Below are positions 1 through 7,400 of a stretch of 27,771 nt of DNA, piece after piece. Positions within the stretch are counted from its first letter, which is position 1, and each line of letters begins with the position of its first letter. Position numbers and translations under genes: made by a program. The notes under the pieces were generated by a model. That model did no database searches. It saw nothing but the letters and a program-made list of their open reading frames with translations, and was not told the DNA's origin. The DNA is from a virus: the IMG/VR virus record IMGVR_UViG_3300033146_001206, positions 1 to 27,771 of that record; one strand, 5' to 3'.

Positions 1-752
1 GGGCAATCGTCGGTATAAAAGCGCTTCCCAGTGGACGTGCTCCATTGATTGTTTCTCTCTAATAAAAATTGAAAACTCTTATCCCAAAAATATAATTTTT
101 TGGCCTTATTTCCCATTTCTGTAGATTCAATATCTTCAACATCATACACAACAGCATTCAAAGATAGCTTAAACAATTCGTCTGGTAATTCTTCTTTAGA
201 CCCAGGCCATATTTTTATTTTTATTTCATCCCTAGCATCTGATCGAATGTGATAATACGCCCCAGTATACGAACGTTCAAACGACTCCATTTCATTGTCA
301 ATGATTACATATCCACGCATAGGCCAAAATAATAAATCATCTTCTATGCACAATTGCATAATACTATGCGGGGCAACTTTGTATTCTGCCTGTTTGTGGT
401 TGTTCAATGATACAGAATAGTTCCATAGTTGCTGTCCAACCATCCTAGAATGTTCTGTTAGTCCTGGGTAATCTGCCTCTAATTCGATTTGTTTTGCTGT
501 ACTAGAGTTTCCACCAGAACCACCAGAACCACTAGCTATATCAACACTTTCATCTTCTTGAATGAGACTATTTTGTGGGTTCTGTTGGATTCCCTCTATT
601 GGTGGCCCACCATTCTGATATGACATTGGCTGACCTTCCGCATTTAGGGGAGGTTGCACAATAACACTGGCATCATTCAACAACTCAGGTGCTTCTATAT
701 TATTTGCCAAGTTTTGAAAACGTTGACTTTTATTTGTTGTAATATCACTCAT
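1..752 (-). CDS. Baseplate/hub structural protein, N-terminal part (cut by window edge)
   Basis: The reading frame opens at ATG 752-750 and stays open to base 1, so about 250 N-terminal residues are visible and the C-terminus is missing. The first 90 residues are polar and low-complexity, including a Gly/Ser-rich linker (GSGGSGG). A folded part follows, with segments such as LLFWPMRGYVIIDN, YYHIRSDARDEIKIKIWP and KKLYFWDKSFQFLLERNNQW. This style, with a short 'fWPMrG' strand and an 'hirSDaRDEI' strand, reminds me of large structural proteins in the baseplate/hub block of T4-like cyanophages, but I cannot assign a T4 gene number. The start overlaps the stop of the gp53-like gene (TAATG), so the two are translationally coupled. 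The position at the end of the tape-measure/baseplate operon supports a tail role. Confidence 0.6.
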   Translation of the reverse strand, partial: MSDITTNKSQRFQNLANNIEAPELLNDASVIVQPPLNAEGQPMSYQNGGPPIEGIQQNPQNSLIQEDESVDIASGSGGSGGNSSTAKQIELEADYPGLTEHSRMVGQQLWNYSVSLNNHKQAEYKVAPHSIMQLCIEDDLLFWPMRGYVIIDNEMESFERSYTGAYYHIRSDARDEIKIKIWPGSKEELPDELFKLSLNAVVYDVEDIESTEMGNKAKKLYFWDKSFQFLLERNNQWSTSTGKRFYTDDC

Positions 753-1108
753 TAGGCATCATCAATTTTAATATTATTTAGTAGGTTTCTTACGGTTATG
801 CTATTTATTATTTTTAATGTATTTCCAACCTTTGGATTTTCCGTTGGGTTTATTATTTGATTTGCACAGCAAATCACCCACCACAACTTTACATTGTTAT
901 AAAATTTCCACGCAATAAATGCCCATGTGTCATTCAATTCAATAGTGTAATTCTGATAAAAGGATTTATCCATATTAGTCGGAAAATTGACAGTTTTACT
1001 TAGATTATAAAAATAATAATCATCATCCGTTGTATATACATTAAAAATATTTTCAAAACTAGACGAATTTAATGCGCGGTTTATGTCTGGTATATCATTT
1101 TGTTTCAT
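752..1108 (-). CDS. Baseplate wedge protein, gp53-like (LysM-like fold)
   Basis: A 118-residue protein. Residues about 55-100 hold the recognisable part: a 'Tw..iAwkfYnnvkLWWVIccANqIinPtenpkvGntLkI' pattern (short stretches seen: KLWWVICCANQI, NPKVGNTLKII). This matches the core of the T4 gp53 wedge protein, where an 'A..iYGn..lyWvll..N' segment forms a LysM-like module. gp53 clamps neighbouring baseplate wedges together. It is shorter than T4 gp53 (about 196 residues), as is common in distant T4-like phages. The start follows TTGGAG with good spacing. It lies directly downstream of the tube-cap-like gene and is coupled to the next gene by TAATG. The family call rests on motif memory, not a search. 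Confidence 0.65.
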   Translation of the reverse strand: MKQNDIPDINRALNSSSFENIFNVYTTDDDYYFYNLSKTVNFPTNMDKSFYQNYTIELNDTWAFIAWKFYNNVKLWWVICCANQIINPTENPKVGNTLKIINSITVRNLLNNIKIDDA

Positions 1109-1984
1109 TTATTCTCCAAGCAGATTTTTTCCCGTGTCTATAAGTGTTTGTAATGCAGTAAATCCAGCACCCGTCAGATCATTCGTGGCCGCTGTTAACC
1201 CTGCCTGTATGGCTTCTTGTTCGGGGGTTGGTGCTTCAATCGCAACATTGGCTCCAGAAGAATTCCACACCTCATCGTACAAATTTCTGCTTTGTGCAAT
1301 CAATTCTGTAAAAACCATACTCAATTTCCACGCATCTGGTATATTAAAGTTATCAATTTTATTTATTGTGCCCATGTTGTCTATAGCTAAATTAGATACG
1401 ACTGACACTGGCGAATATCTAACCCCAGGAACGTTTACGGAATAAAGACATGGTGGCAATATATTTAGAAAACTTGATTGTTCGTGCAGATTTTGTTTGG
1501 TCAATTGTTTTAATAATTCCATATTCGACGTGTAACCAGCACTGGTGGTGTTTAATAAATACAATTCAAATGACACCGTTGCAGGGGTAACACCACCCCA
1601 GCTTTGTGGGCGAACAATACCTGCTGTGGGTGCGCCGTATTTGCCAAAACCTTCAATAATTTTTTTTGCGTTTCCTAATTTATCCCCAAGCATCCCTTCT
1701 GATGCGTTCCATGTTTGCTGGATGGTTTGGTTGTATTGGGAATAAAATGGGAATATGTATTCCCCGCCTGTTTTTTTTGCGACATATAGCCCCTGATATG
1801 GGTTATCTCCACCACCACCAGATGATATCATATTTTGCCAGTAATTAATACCTTGGAGGATTCCACTTGAATTTTGTTGATATTCAACAAGTTCAACTGA
1901 TGGCATTTCTTCTAAGGCTTTTGCCGTAAATTCCGAAGCTGTCCATATGAAAGAATTGGGGACTGTAAAATCAAACTGCTTCAT
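1109..1984 (-). CDS. Baseplate tube-cap/initiator-like protein (gp48/gp54-like)
   Basis: A 291-residue protein whose ATG overlaps the tape-measure stop codon (TAATG) and follows AAGGAG. The N-terminal third has a Gly-rich loop (SSGGGG) and a 'fPfys' strand. The middle carries the diagnostic-looking stretch PPCLYSVNVPGVRYSPVSVV, followed by 'nlaidNmGt' and 'iPdAWklsmvftELiaqsRNlyde', which I associate with baseplate proteins that cap the hub and start the tail tube in T4-like phages. The C-terminal 45 residues are Ala/Thr-rich and probably flexible. In T4 the tape measure gp29 is likewise followed by gp48 and gp54. Which of these two it matches cannot be decided here. Placement next to tape measure and gp53-like genes makes a baseplate role likely. 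Confidence 0.6.
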   Translation of the reverse strand: MKQFDFTVPNSFIWTASEFTAKALEEMPSVELVEYQQNSSGILQGINYWQNMISSGGGGDNPYQGLYVAKKTGGEYIFPFYSQYNQTIQQTWNASEGMLGDKLGNAKKIIEGFGKYGAPTAGIVRPQSWGGVTPATVSFELYLLNTTSAGYTSNMELLKQLTKQNLHEQSSFLNILPPCLYSVNVPGVRYSPVSVVSNLAIDNMGTINKIDNFNIPDAWKLSMVFTELIAQSRNLYDEVWNSSGANVAIEAPTPEQEAIQAGLTAATNDLTGAGFTALQTLIDTGKNLLGE

Positions 1985-4407
1985 TATGCGTACTCCTTAA
2001 ATCTTGTTCTAAACGAGTGTATTTCATCGCCCCTGCCGCCAGTATTAGATATTGGTGGTAGGTTATCTGGGCCATTGGATGGGCGATCACCACTGTTGGC
2101 AAGATTAGAAACTAATAACTGCAATGTTTCTGATAATCTTTGTATTTCTCTAACAACCTTGTCTTGATTTGTTTCTACGGACACGCTTGGTTTGTTGTCT
2201 TTCAAAGTATCAACTAGTTCATTAAAAGTTCCAGTTGATTTAACACTTAATATATTATCCTTTGAATCAAATTTTTGAGCACCTATGCCATTTCTCCAAA
2301 TAAAATCATGTGCCATATCACCATCTTCACCCATTAATTTGTCTAATTTATTTTGCAAATCTTTCAAACGTTTATCTGAGTTATTTAACACATATTCATT
2401 ATCTTTTTCATCGCCGTAAAAACCCTCGTTTGCAAGTTTAATCCTTTTTCGTTCATTGGACATTTGCCCTTGGATATATGACTCTTGTTCGTCTTGTGGT
2501 AATGAGTCGAATATATCATCATCTTTGTCCTTAAACAAATGAGCAAAACCTGGGGTTCTTTTTAATATTCCTTTAAGCCATTTTGGTGCTTTGTCAAATG
2601 AATCCCGTATTTTTTTCTTAAACTCATCTTTCAAAATTTGCATCATGGATTTTTTTGGAACAGGGGTTCCGTTTGCATCTGTGTCTGGTTCTTCTTTTTG
2701 ATCTAACCATGCCGCAACGGTATTCAATGCTATCTTTGTTGTGAATAATATGGTCGGTAGTGAATCTGATAGTTTTCGCATGCTGTCAGTTGCACTATCT
2801 CTACCAGTAAAAAATCCATACAGGGCATCCCCAAACATATATATTTTGGATTTTTTAAATTTATCCATTATCCATGAACCTATTCTTTGGAAGAATGTTT
2901 GCTTTCCAGCACGTTTAGCTTCTGCTCTACCTTCTTGGCCACCGTCGGCAATGTCTCTAATTGCTAGTAGTGCATCAATACCATATGATATCCCAGTTCC
3001 AATTCCAGGAAATAGGCTGGCAACACCCGATGCCAATTCTAAGAGTCCACCAACAGTATCACCACTTTTAAATCTTCCGACTGCAAAACCAACTGATATC
3101 AGGGCTCCAAGTATTGGAACACCTTTTATTGCCTTAAATAATTTGAGTATCTTTCCACCAACTTTAGCAAGTATCCCCTTTCCAGCCTTTGGAATAACCT
3201 TTGATACGACTTTACCAATGGTTCCTTTGAAAATTGAACCCAAACCTTTTACTATTTTTGTTCCAAATGTTCTTAATGGTGATGTAATAATTTTGATTAA
3301 TGAGCCAATTTTTGACTTTAGGGTAATTAATAGTTCACTCCCTGCGGCTTTCAATGGGCTCATGGCCTTTATAAAATTTTTATTCTTGAGTAGTGCCTTA
3401 AATCCTTTAGTTAGTCTTCCAGATAATCCACCAGTAATAGTATTCAATAGTTTTGGTATAATGGTTTTACCAAATTTTGAGAATAATTTTTTTAATACTT
3501 TTGGAAATATTCTCAAGAATACTTTTTTAAGACCTTTCAAAGGGCCATTATCAAAAAATCCAGACAAACCAAATATAGCCCCACCAGCAATTAGTGCTGA
3601 TGCACCAATAACAAATTTCTCAATAAAGGATAGTTTATTTGATTCTTTTTTATTAACTTTTTTATCATCTCCACCATTAAAAGATGTTTTCCCAAGTATC
3701 TCTAACAAATCCCTTTTGGCTTCTGGGGCAATATTTAATAGCTCAAATGTGCTGACTTTAGACTCACCAATATCTTTATATTTGGCCTTGCCATCACCCG
3801 CGTCATTTTTCAACTTATTTTCTGATTTATTAGATAATCCCAAATTAATAGATTCTAATAGATTAATTATTCTATTAACTTTATTGATCCGTTTATTTCC
3901 AACGTCATCCTTTGCTGTTCCTGCCAATGATTCTAATAGTGTAAGCTCTCTGCTTGGTGTGTCTGATTCATTTTTATCAACACCAAAAAAGTTGTCTTTA
4001 ATACTAGTTATAAATTCTTTTAAGAATTCCCCATTTGTCGGGACTTCATCTTCTTGGGATATGCTTTGACCAAATTCTACTGTAGGAACCTTTATTGTAT
4101 TAGTGTCTAACTCAACACTTATTCCCTCGGTGTTAATAAAATCATTATTTTGTAACTGCTCTTGTATTGCAGAATTTATAGATTTTGAAATTTCATCATT
4201 ATCAATAACAACCTCTGAACGATTGATAACTAAGTTAGTATCAACTTTTGATATCAGCGGTTCAAGAATTTTAGTTTTTATAAGAGAAGACAAGTCATCG
4301 GATGATGTTAATGCCGTATTTAATAGCTCCATGATGTTGTCAGTGTTTAATACTGCCAACCCATCAACATCCAGATTAACGTGTGCTATATTGTCTTTTT
4401 CGTCCAT
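1984..4407 (-). CDS. Tail tape measure protein
   Basis: An 807-residue protein with ATG after AAGGAT. The N-terminal 230 residues are polar and helical. Residues about 255-480 are a long hydrophobic, Gly/Lys/Leu-rich stretch with predicted membrane-active segments (for example ASALIAGGAIFGLSGFF and VPILGALISVGFAVGRF) separated by basic 'KkLfskfgk' linkers. The C-terminal part is charged and helical. This architecture is typical of tape measure proteins, which set tail length and are ejected through the tube to help DNA cross the membrane. The strongest argument is position: it lies immediately downstream of a tail assembly chaperone pair with a -1 frameshift signal, and upstream of tube-cap and wedge proteins. 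T4 gp29 (about 590 residues) is shorter, so a somewhat longer tail is expected. I see no peptidase or lysozyme motif. Confidence 0.75.
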   Translation of the reverse strand: MDEKDNIAHVNLDVDGLAVLNTDNIMELLNTALTSSDDLSSLIKTKILEPLISKVDTNLVINRSEVVIDNDEISKSINSAIQEQLQNNDFINTEGISVELDTNTIKVPTVEFGQSISQEDEVPTNGEFLKEFITSIKDNFFGVDKNESDTPSRELTLLESLAGTAKDDVGNKRINKVNRIINLLESINLGLSNKSENKLKNDAGDGKAKYKDIGESKVSTFELLNIAPEAKRDLLEILGKTSFNGGDDKKVNKKESNKLSFIEKFVIGASALIAGGAIFGLSGFFDNGPLKGLKKVFLRIFPKVLKKLFSKFGKTIIPKLLNTITGGLSGRLTKGFKALLKNKNFIKAMSPLKAAGSELLITLKSKIGSLIKIITSPLRTFGTKIVKGLGSIFKGTIGKVVSKVIPKAGKGILAKVGGKILKLFKAIKGVPILGALISVGFAVGRFKSGDTVGGLLELASGVASLFPGIGTGISYGIDALLAIRDIADGGQEGRAEAKRAGKQTFFQRIGSWIMDKFKKSKIYMFGDALYGFFTGRDSATDSMRKLSDSLPTILFTTKIALNTVAAWLDQKEEPDTDANGTPVPKKSMMQILKDEFKKKIRDSFDKAPKWLKGILKRTPGFAHLFKDKDDDIFDSLPQDEQESYIQGQMSNERKRIKLANEGFYGDEKDNEYVLNNSDKRLKDLQNKLDKLMGEDGDMAHDFIWRNGIGAQKFDSKDNILSVKSTGTFNELVDTLKDNKPSVSVETNQDKVVREIQRLSETLQLLVSNLANSGDRPSNGPDNLPPISNTGGRGDEIHSFRTRFKEYA

Positions 4408-4409
4408 AA

Positions 4410-4634
4410 TTATCCTTTATTGCCCTCCATATTTATCCCTTGCGGGATATTATTGGACAACGCATCATAATTATTTACATTAGACTCCTGTTTATTGCGT
4501 TCATTTTCAAGCTGATTATTCAATAATATCAAATAATTCAACTCATTGAATGTTGTGTGATTAATGTCTGTTATGCTTAAATTTAGGTCTTTTATACCTT
4601 TGAAGTACAACTGGTTAATAGTCCTAAAATCCAT
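4410..4634 (-). CDS. Tail assembly chaperone, frameshift extension domain (gp51/T-like)
   Basis: A 74-codon frame between the gp26-like gene and the tape measure. The N-terminal half (NQLYFKGIKDLNLSITDI, then 'fNeLnyLillNnqLenerNkq') resembles the helical second domain of tail assembly chaperones, such as the T part of lambda G-T. The C-terminus is Asn/Gln-rich and disordered. Its own ATG (4634-4632) has no Shine-Dalgarno site. The frame is open upstream as far as the slippery T7 run at 4661-4667, so it is most likely translated by -1 frameshifting as a fusion: 275 residues of the upstream protein plus 83 from this frame, 358 in all. The role would be to hold the tape measure in an assembly-ready state. 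Independent initiation is possible but looks unlikely. Confidence 0.7.
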   Translation of the reverse strand: MDFRTINQLYFKGIKDLNLSITDINHTTFNELNYLILLNNQLENERNKQESNVNNYDALSNNIPQGINMEGNKG

Positions 4635-4667
4635 ATCGAATATAAATTTTAGGAAATCATAAAAAAA
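4622..4667 (-). promoter_or_regulatory. Programmed -1 ribosomal frameshift signal
   Basis: On the minus strand the zero frame reads GAT TTT TTT ATG ATT TCC TAA. The heptamer T TTT TTT (4667-4661) is a canonical X XXY YYZ slippery site. After a 6-nt spacer (4660-4655) comes a near-perfect hairpin: TCCTAAAAT (4654-4646) pairs with ATTTTAGGA (4630-4622), then two U-G pairs, then ATAT with ATAT, closing on the loop TCG (4639-4637). That is 15 stacked base pairs. The hairpin covers the zero-frame stop and the ATG of the downstream frame. Slippage leads directly into the downstream frame with no intervening stop. Such signals are known for the tail chaperone genes upstream of tape measures in lambda-like and many other phages. 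Confidence 0.85.
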
Positions 4668-5485
4668 TCAGCATTTAACTCCAATTGGTGTTTGAACTTT
4701 TCATCATTTAATGTGAAGTTCCATAAATACAAACCATCAAGCTGTGCTTTTACAACTTCAATGTATGTGATAACCTCTTTTAAGACTTTAGTACTCAAGT
4801 TACTTGTCACTTTAACACGATCACCAACACTCAACTCATCCCAATTGATTTCTAACACTTCACCATCATTTTTGGTGATTGTTACTGCACTAATGTATTT
4901 TATTATTTCATTTATAAACGCATTTCCAACGGCATTTTTAATATCACTCTCATCACTTTGTTCTGTGATGTCTTGATTTACTGCCGAATAGTATTTATTT
5001 GTTGCTCGTTCACTTGATAATTTCGGAACTTCACAAACAACTTCAATATTGCCAATTGAGATTGTTTTGGGATTATAATCAAACGATTTCATTTTAGTTT
5101 GAACTTCATCATATAGAACATTCAAGTCGATGTCGAATTTTATATCCGTATTATTCTTTGTTTTCAATGATGATTTAATAACTGCATCTAAACTATTAAT
5201 TCGCAAACCAAGGGCAATAACCACTTTATCAATAATCGTAAAACTTAATGGATCGACGTCATCGACACAGTTTGCGCTAATAATATCTAATAATGTATCA
5301 GAAAAGTTAATATCCATTATAGAACGATCCAACATAGACTTAACAATATTTTTTTGCTGGGAGATTGTCATCTCCTTAAATCTTACATTTTCTTTAAGGC
5401 TTGGAATAAAGATATTGAACGCATAATTTGTTGTATTTTCGGCTATGGCGTTTGTAATATCCAATATATTTTTAGTTTTAGTCAT
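4649..5485 (-). CDS. Baseplate hub/tail assembly chaperone, gp26-like
   Basis: A 278-residue protein. I start it at the second in-frame Met (MTKTKN, ATG 5485) because AGGAG sits seven bases upstream, rather than at the earlier Met (5506) without a ribosome site. Residues about 25-110 show the pattern 'fniFiPSlkenvrFkemtisQQKniv...ildiISanCvddvdplsftiiDKvvialglRinslda', which resembles the T4 base plate protein family containing gp26. The rest is a mixed alpha/beta domain with a second 'Ei.yI..v' helical region. About 275 residues in, the T7 slippery run allows a fraction of ribosomes to continue into the next frame. It is transcribed leftward from a T4-like late promoter box at 5521-5528. A role as tail chaperone follows from the frameshift and from the adjacent tape measure. 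Confidence 0.7.
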   Translation of the reverse strand: MTKTKNILDITNAIAENTTNYAFNIFIPSLKENVRFKEMTISQQKNIVKSMLDRSIMDINFSDTLLDIISANCVDDVDPLSFTIIDKVVIALGLRINSLDAVIKSSLKTKNNTDIKFDIDLNVLYDEVQTKMKSFDYNPKTISIGNIEVVCEVPKLSSERATNKYYSAVNQDITEQSDESDIKNAVGNAFINEIIKYISAVTITKNDGEVLEINWDELSVGDRVKVTSNLSTKVLKEVITYIEVVKAQLDGLYLWNFTLNDEKFKHQLELNADFFMIS

Positions 5486-5520
5486 AATTTCTCCTATTAA
5501 AAACAATTCTTTTAAGTAAT

Positions 5521-5528
5521 TATTTATA
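5521..5528 (-). promoter_or_regulatory. T4-like late promoter box TATAAATA
   Basis: The minus strand reads TATAAATA, the exact T4 late promoter -10 consensus, 35 bases upstream of the gp26-like start codon. This spacing is like that of the sheath and other boxes in this window. It probably drives the chaperone, tape measure and baseplate operon late in infection. Confidence 0.65.
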
Positions 5529-5538
5529 GAACAGGAAA

Positions 5539-5550
5539 AATCTATAGATT
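5539..5550 (+). promoter_or_regulatory. Palindrome between a distant SD and the start codon
   Basis: AATCTATAGATT is a perfect 12-base palindrome just before ATG 5554. The only Shine-Dalgarno-like stretch (AGGAAA, 5533-5538) lies directly before it, 15 or more bases from the start, which is too far for normal use. If the palindrome folds, AGGA would be brought close to the ATG, as described for T4 gene 38. The stem would be only about four pairs, so this is tentative. Confidence 0.3.
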
Positions 5551-5553
5551 ATT

Positions 5554-6690
5554 ATGACAATACTTGGAAAAGATATAGCAGATTTGCAAAAGAGTTTTTA
5601 TGACTCATTGATTAGTAGTAGTAATGGTATGTCACTTTCTCAATTATGGTTAGTTGGGATCGACACTGGCAAAATATCAGAGATTGATGGTATCTTAAAG
5701 AAAGATTTGCCGAATTATGAGCCAAATATGGCATATCCACAGGCTTCCATTGGAACTGCTGATACTATAAAGTCGTGGTTTATAGGCAATTCATATTGTC
5801 AGTTGGCCAGAAGCGCACAGTTTCCTGGGGATTCTATAGATGTTTCGCGTGTGGGAAATGATCAATCTGGTCACATTAAGGGTGTTATTGGCAATGGTCG
5901 ATCTGATATGCAAACTGCAACAATAACATTTTTAGAAAATAATCAGTCTTTTGCTGATACATTTTTAAGACCTTGGATGATCTATGCTGGCCATAAAAGC
6001 TTAAAATATTTTCCAATAAGAATACCAATTACATTGATTGCAATACAAAAAATGGGTTTCAATCTTCCATTTGTAATAAGAAAAAAATTTGTATTAAAGG
6101 ATGCCGTTCCTGTTAATATTGATGCCGAGGAATTAAATTATACCGCAGACAAAGAAACATTAAGACAAGTTCAGTTTGCATTTTCAAGATATACAATAGA
6201 GGATTGCAATACAACCATTCTTCAAGCAAACCCATTAGAGGGTATTAACGCTCTAAAATATATTCTTAGCAAAGGCTACAACGCACCAACAAAAAGTGAA
6301 TTGTCAGTACAACAAAAAGCAAGTCTTATTGATAGCGCACAAAACATTATTGATACATTGGCTGATACTGTTAATAAGATTGATGGAAAATTATCTTCTT
6401 TAGAATCAAATACATTATCAATTTTAAATAGTCTTGGAATGGATGGCGAATCAAAAGAAGTACAGCAACTATTCTCAAGGCTCAAAAAGAACACCACTCA
6501 AAAGGCCAGTTCTTTGGTTAATGATGCGTCTACAGTTAACAATGCGGTTAGAAGTGCTAAAAATGTTGTTGGGACGTTTACGGGCACTAATAACACCAAT
6601 AACACGGCGATAGCCGTGGATAACGCGGTTGCATTGGCAAAAGAGTCAGCATCAACCACATCCACCACAACAAAAACATCTTCCCCATAA
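5554..6690 (+). CDS. Baseplate tail-tube initiator-like structural protein
   Basis: A 378-residue protein read opposite to the neighbouring tail block. Residues about 60-215 look like a tail-tube-type beta domain: 'sWFIGNSYCqLArsaqfPGdsidvsrvg', then ATITFLENNQSFADTFLRPW and 'fpirIPITLIaiqkmG', ending in 'lrQVQFaFsRYtie'. The 'itFlEn...dtflrpWmiyag' pattern recalls gp54/gp48 proteins of T4-like phages, on which tube polymerisation starts. The C-terminal 150 residues are helical and then Ala/Thr/Asn/Ser-rich (tail ending in TSTTTKTSSP), probably flexible. The start codon lacks a nearby ribosome site (see the palindrome just upstream). A hairpin terminator follows directly. The exact T4 counterpart is uncertain, and another tube-fold virion protein is possible. 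Confidence 0.55.
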   Translation: MTILGKDIADLQKSFYDSLISSSNGMSLSQLWLVGIDTGKISEIDGILKKDLPNYEPNMAYPQASIGTADTIKSWFIGNSYCQLARSAQFPGDSIDVSRVGNDQSGHIKGVIGNGRSDMQTATITFLENNQSFADTFLRPWMIYAGHKSLKYFPIRIPITLIAIQKMGFNLPFVIRKKFVLKDAVPVNIDAEELNYTADKETLRQVQFAFSRYTIEDCNTTILQANPLEGINALKYILSKGYNAPTKSELSVQQKASLIDSAQNIIDTLADTVNKIDGKLSSLESNTLSILNSLGMDGESKEVQQLFSRLKKNTTQKASSLVNDASTVNNAVRSAKNVVGTFTGTNNTNNTAIAVDNAVALAKESASTTSTTTKTSSP

Positions 6691-6694
6691 TAAA

Positions 6695-6718
6695 AGCCCA
6701 TCAAATGAATGATGGGCT
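6695..6718. terminator. Bidirectional hairpin terminator
   Basis: AGCCCATCA (6695-6703) pairs with TGATGGGCT (6710-6718) around the loop AATGAA: nine perfect pairs between two convergent genes. On the minus strand the stem is followed by TTTTATTA, so it best serves the leftward tube/leader-protein transcript. On the plus strand only GTAATTT follows. Confidence 0.7.
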
Positions 6719-6739
6719 GTAATTTGGTTTGGATATTTC

Positions 6740-7060
6740 TTAAATATCGTCTGTAATATCATCCATTGTATTTAAGCGCATTGCATAAGACTTGGCATCT
6801 TCAATAGCTTGGTCATAATTTCCAAAATTTAACAATGATGTCAAATCTTCAATAATGCTTGGATAGTCGTCACTATCAACATGTGCGTCAATTCCATCGC
6901 CACCAATATTGTACAATGCTATATCCAATAATTTAATAGCACTTTTTTCTGGGCCAATAGCTTGGACGAGTGATTTAATTTTACTAGATTCTGTCAACAC
7001 CTCGGCCTTTGGGGTGTAATTTTCTTTGATCATATTCTCATAAATATTTTCTAATTTCAT
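6740..7060 (-). CDS. Leader-bearing small protein, paralogue of 7076-7387
   Basis: 106 residues, function not recognised. It begins MKLENIYENMIKEN. The first 13 residues match the N-termini of several other proteins here and contain IYE (6-8) and IKE (11-13), both fitting an (I/L)-x-E prohead protease site. The remainder is paralogous to the neighbour upstream: 'iksLVQaiGpEKsAikllDiAlynI' and 'iieDLtslLnfgnYdqaiedAksyAmrL' align with its 'iekLVQsnGiEKgAkeiiDmAfksy' and 'viDDLetrLhkkeYntifdrArgwAvtL'. The pair therefore arose by tandem duplication. It lies downstream of the tail tube gene and shares its late transcript, which ends at the hairpin at 6695-6718. A packaged, processed internal head protein is inferred. 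Confidence 0.6.
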   Translation of the reverse strand: MKLENIYENMIKENYTPKAEVLTESSKIKSLVQAIGPEKSAIKLLDIALYNIGGDGIDAHVDSDDYPSIIEDLTSLLNFGNYDQAIEDAKSYAMRLNTMDDITDDI

Positions 7061-7075
7061 AATAATAAGTCCTAA

Positions 7076-7387
7076 CTAATTTTGCATTTTTGAAAGAAAT
7101 GAAAAGCGGTATAAAGTGACTGCCCAGCCTCTTGCCCTATCAAAAATTGTATTATATTCCTTTTTATGTAGTCTTGTTTCTAAATCGTCAATAACCTCTT
7201 GATAAATAAAAAACTCTGTACAATCTTCGGCACCCATTTGTATATCATAACTCTTAAACGCCATGTCTATTATTTCTTTGGCACCTTTTTCAATACCATT
7301 AGATTGTACCAGTTTTTCAATTTCTGAGGGTTCCAAAGTAACATAACCCTCACTGAGCATATTTTCATAAATGAGTTCTAATTCCAT
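7076..7387 (-). CDS. Leader-bearing small protein, paralogue of 6740-7060
   Basis: 103 residues, function not recognised. The N-terminus MELELIYENMLSEG carries the shared leader with LSE at residues 11-13, a good (I/L)-x-E protease site. At DNA level the leader region closely matches the start of the methyltransferase-like gene at 16111 (GAATTAGAA..., then ATTTATGAAAATATG), which suggests a mobile leader module. The body is acidic and helical and aligns along its length with the next gene downstream. AAAGG precedes the start at good distance. It is probably co-transcribed with the tail tube. Inferred role: internal capsid protein; no catalytic motif is visible. Confidence 0.6.
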   Translation of the reverse strand: MELELIYENMLSEGYVTLEPSEIEKLVQSNGIEKGAKEIIDMAFKSYDIQMGAEDCTEFFIYQEVIDDLETRLHKKEYNTIFDRARGWAVTLYRFSFLSKMQN

Positions 7388-7400
7388 AATACACCTTTAT

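Noticed and set aside
2741-4069. A 442-codon plus-strand frame opposite the tape measure gene
   Set aside because: It is a shadow of the tape measure codons: Pro/Ser/Asn-biased, no ribosome site, and antisense to a well-supported gene.
4461-4480. GTAAATAATT on the minus strand inside the chaperone extension, like the late boxes
   Set aside because: It is within coding sequence for an Asn-rich tail, where A/T-rich strings arise by chance; it could promote the tape measure but there is no supporting evidence.
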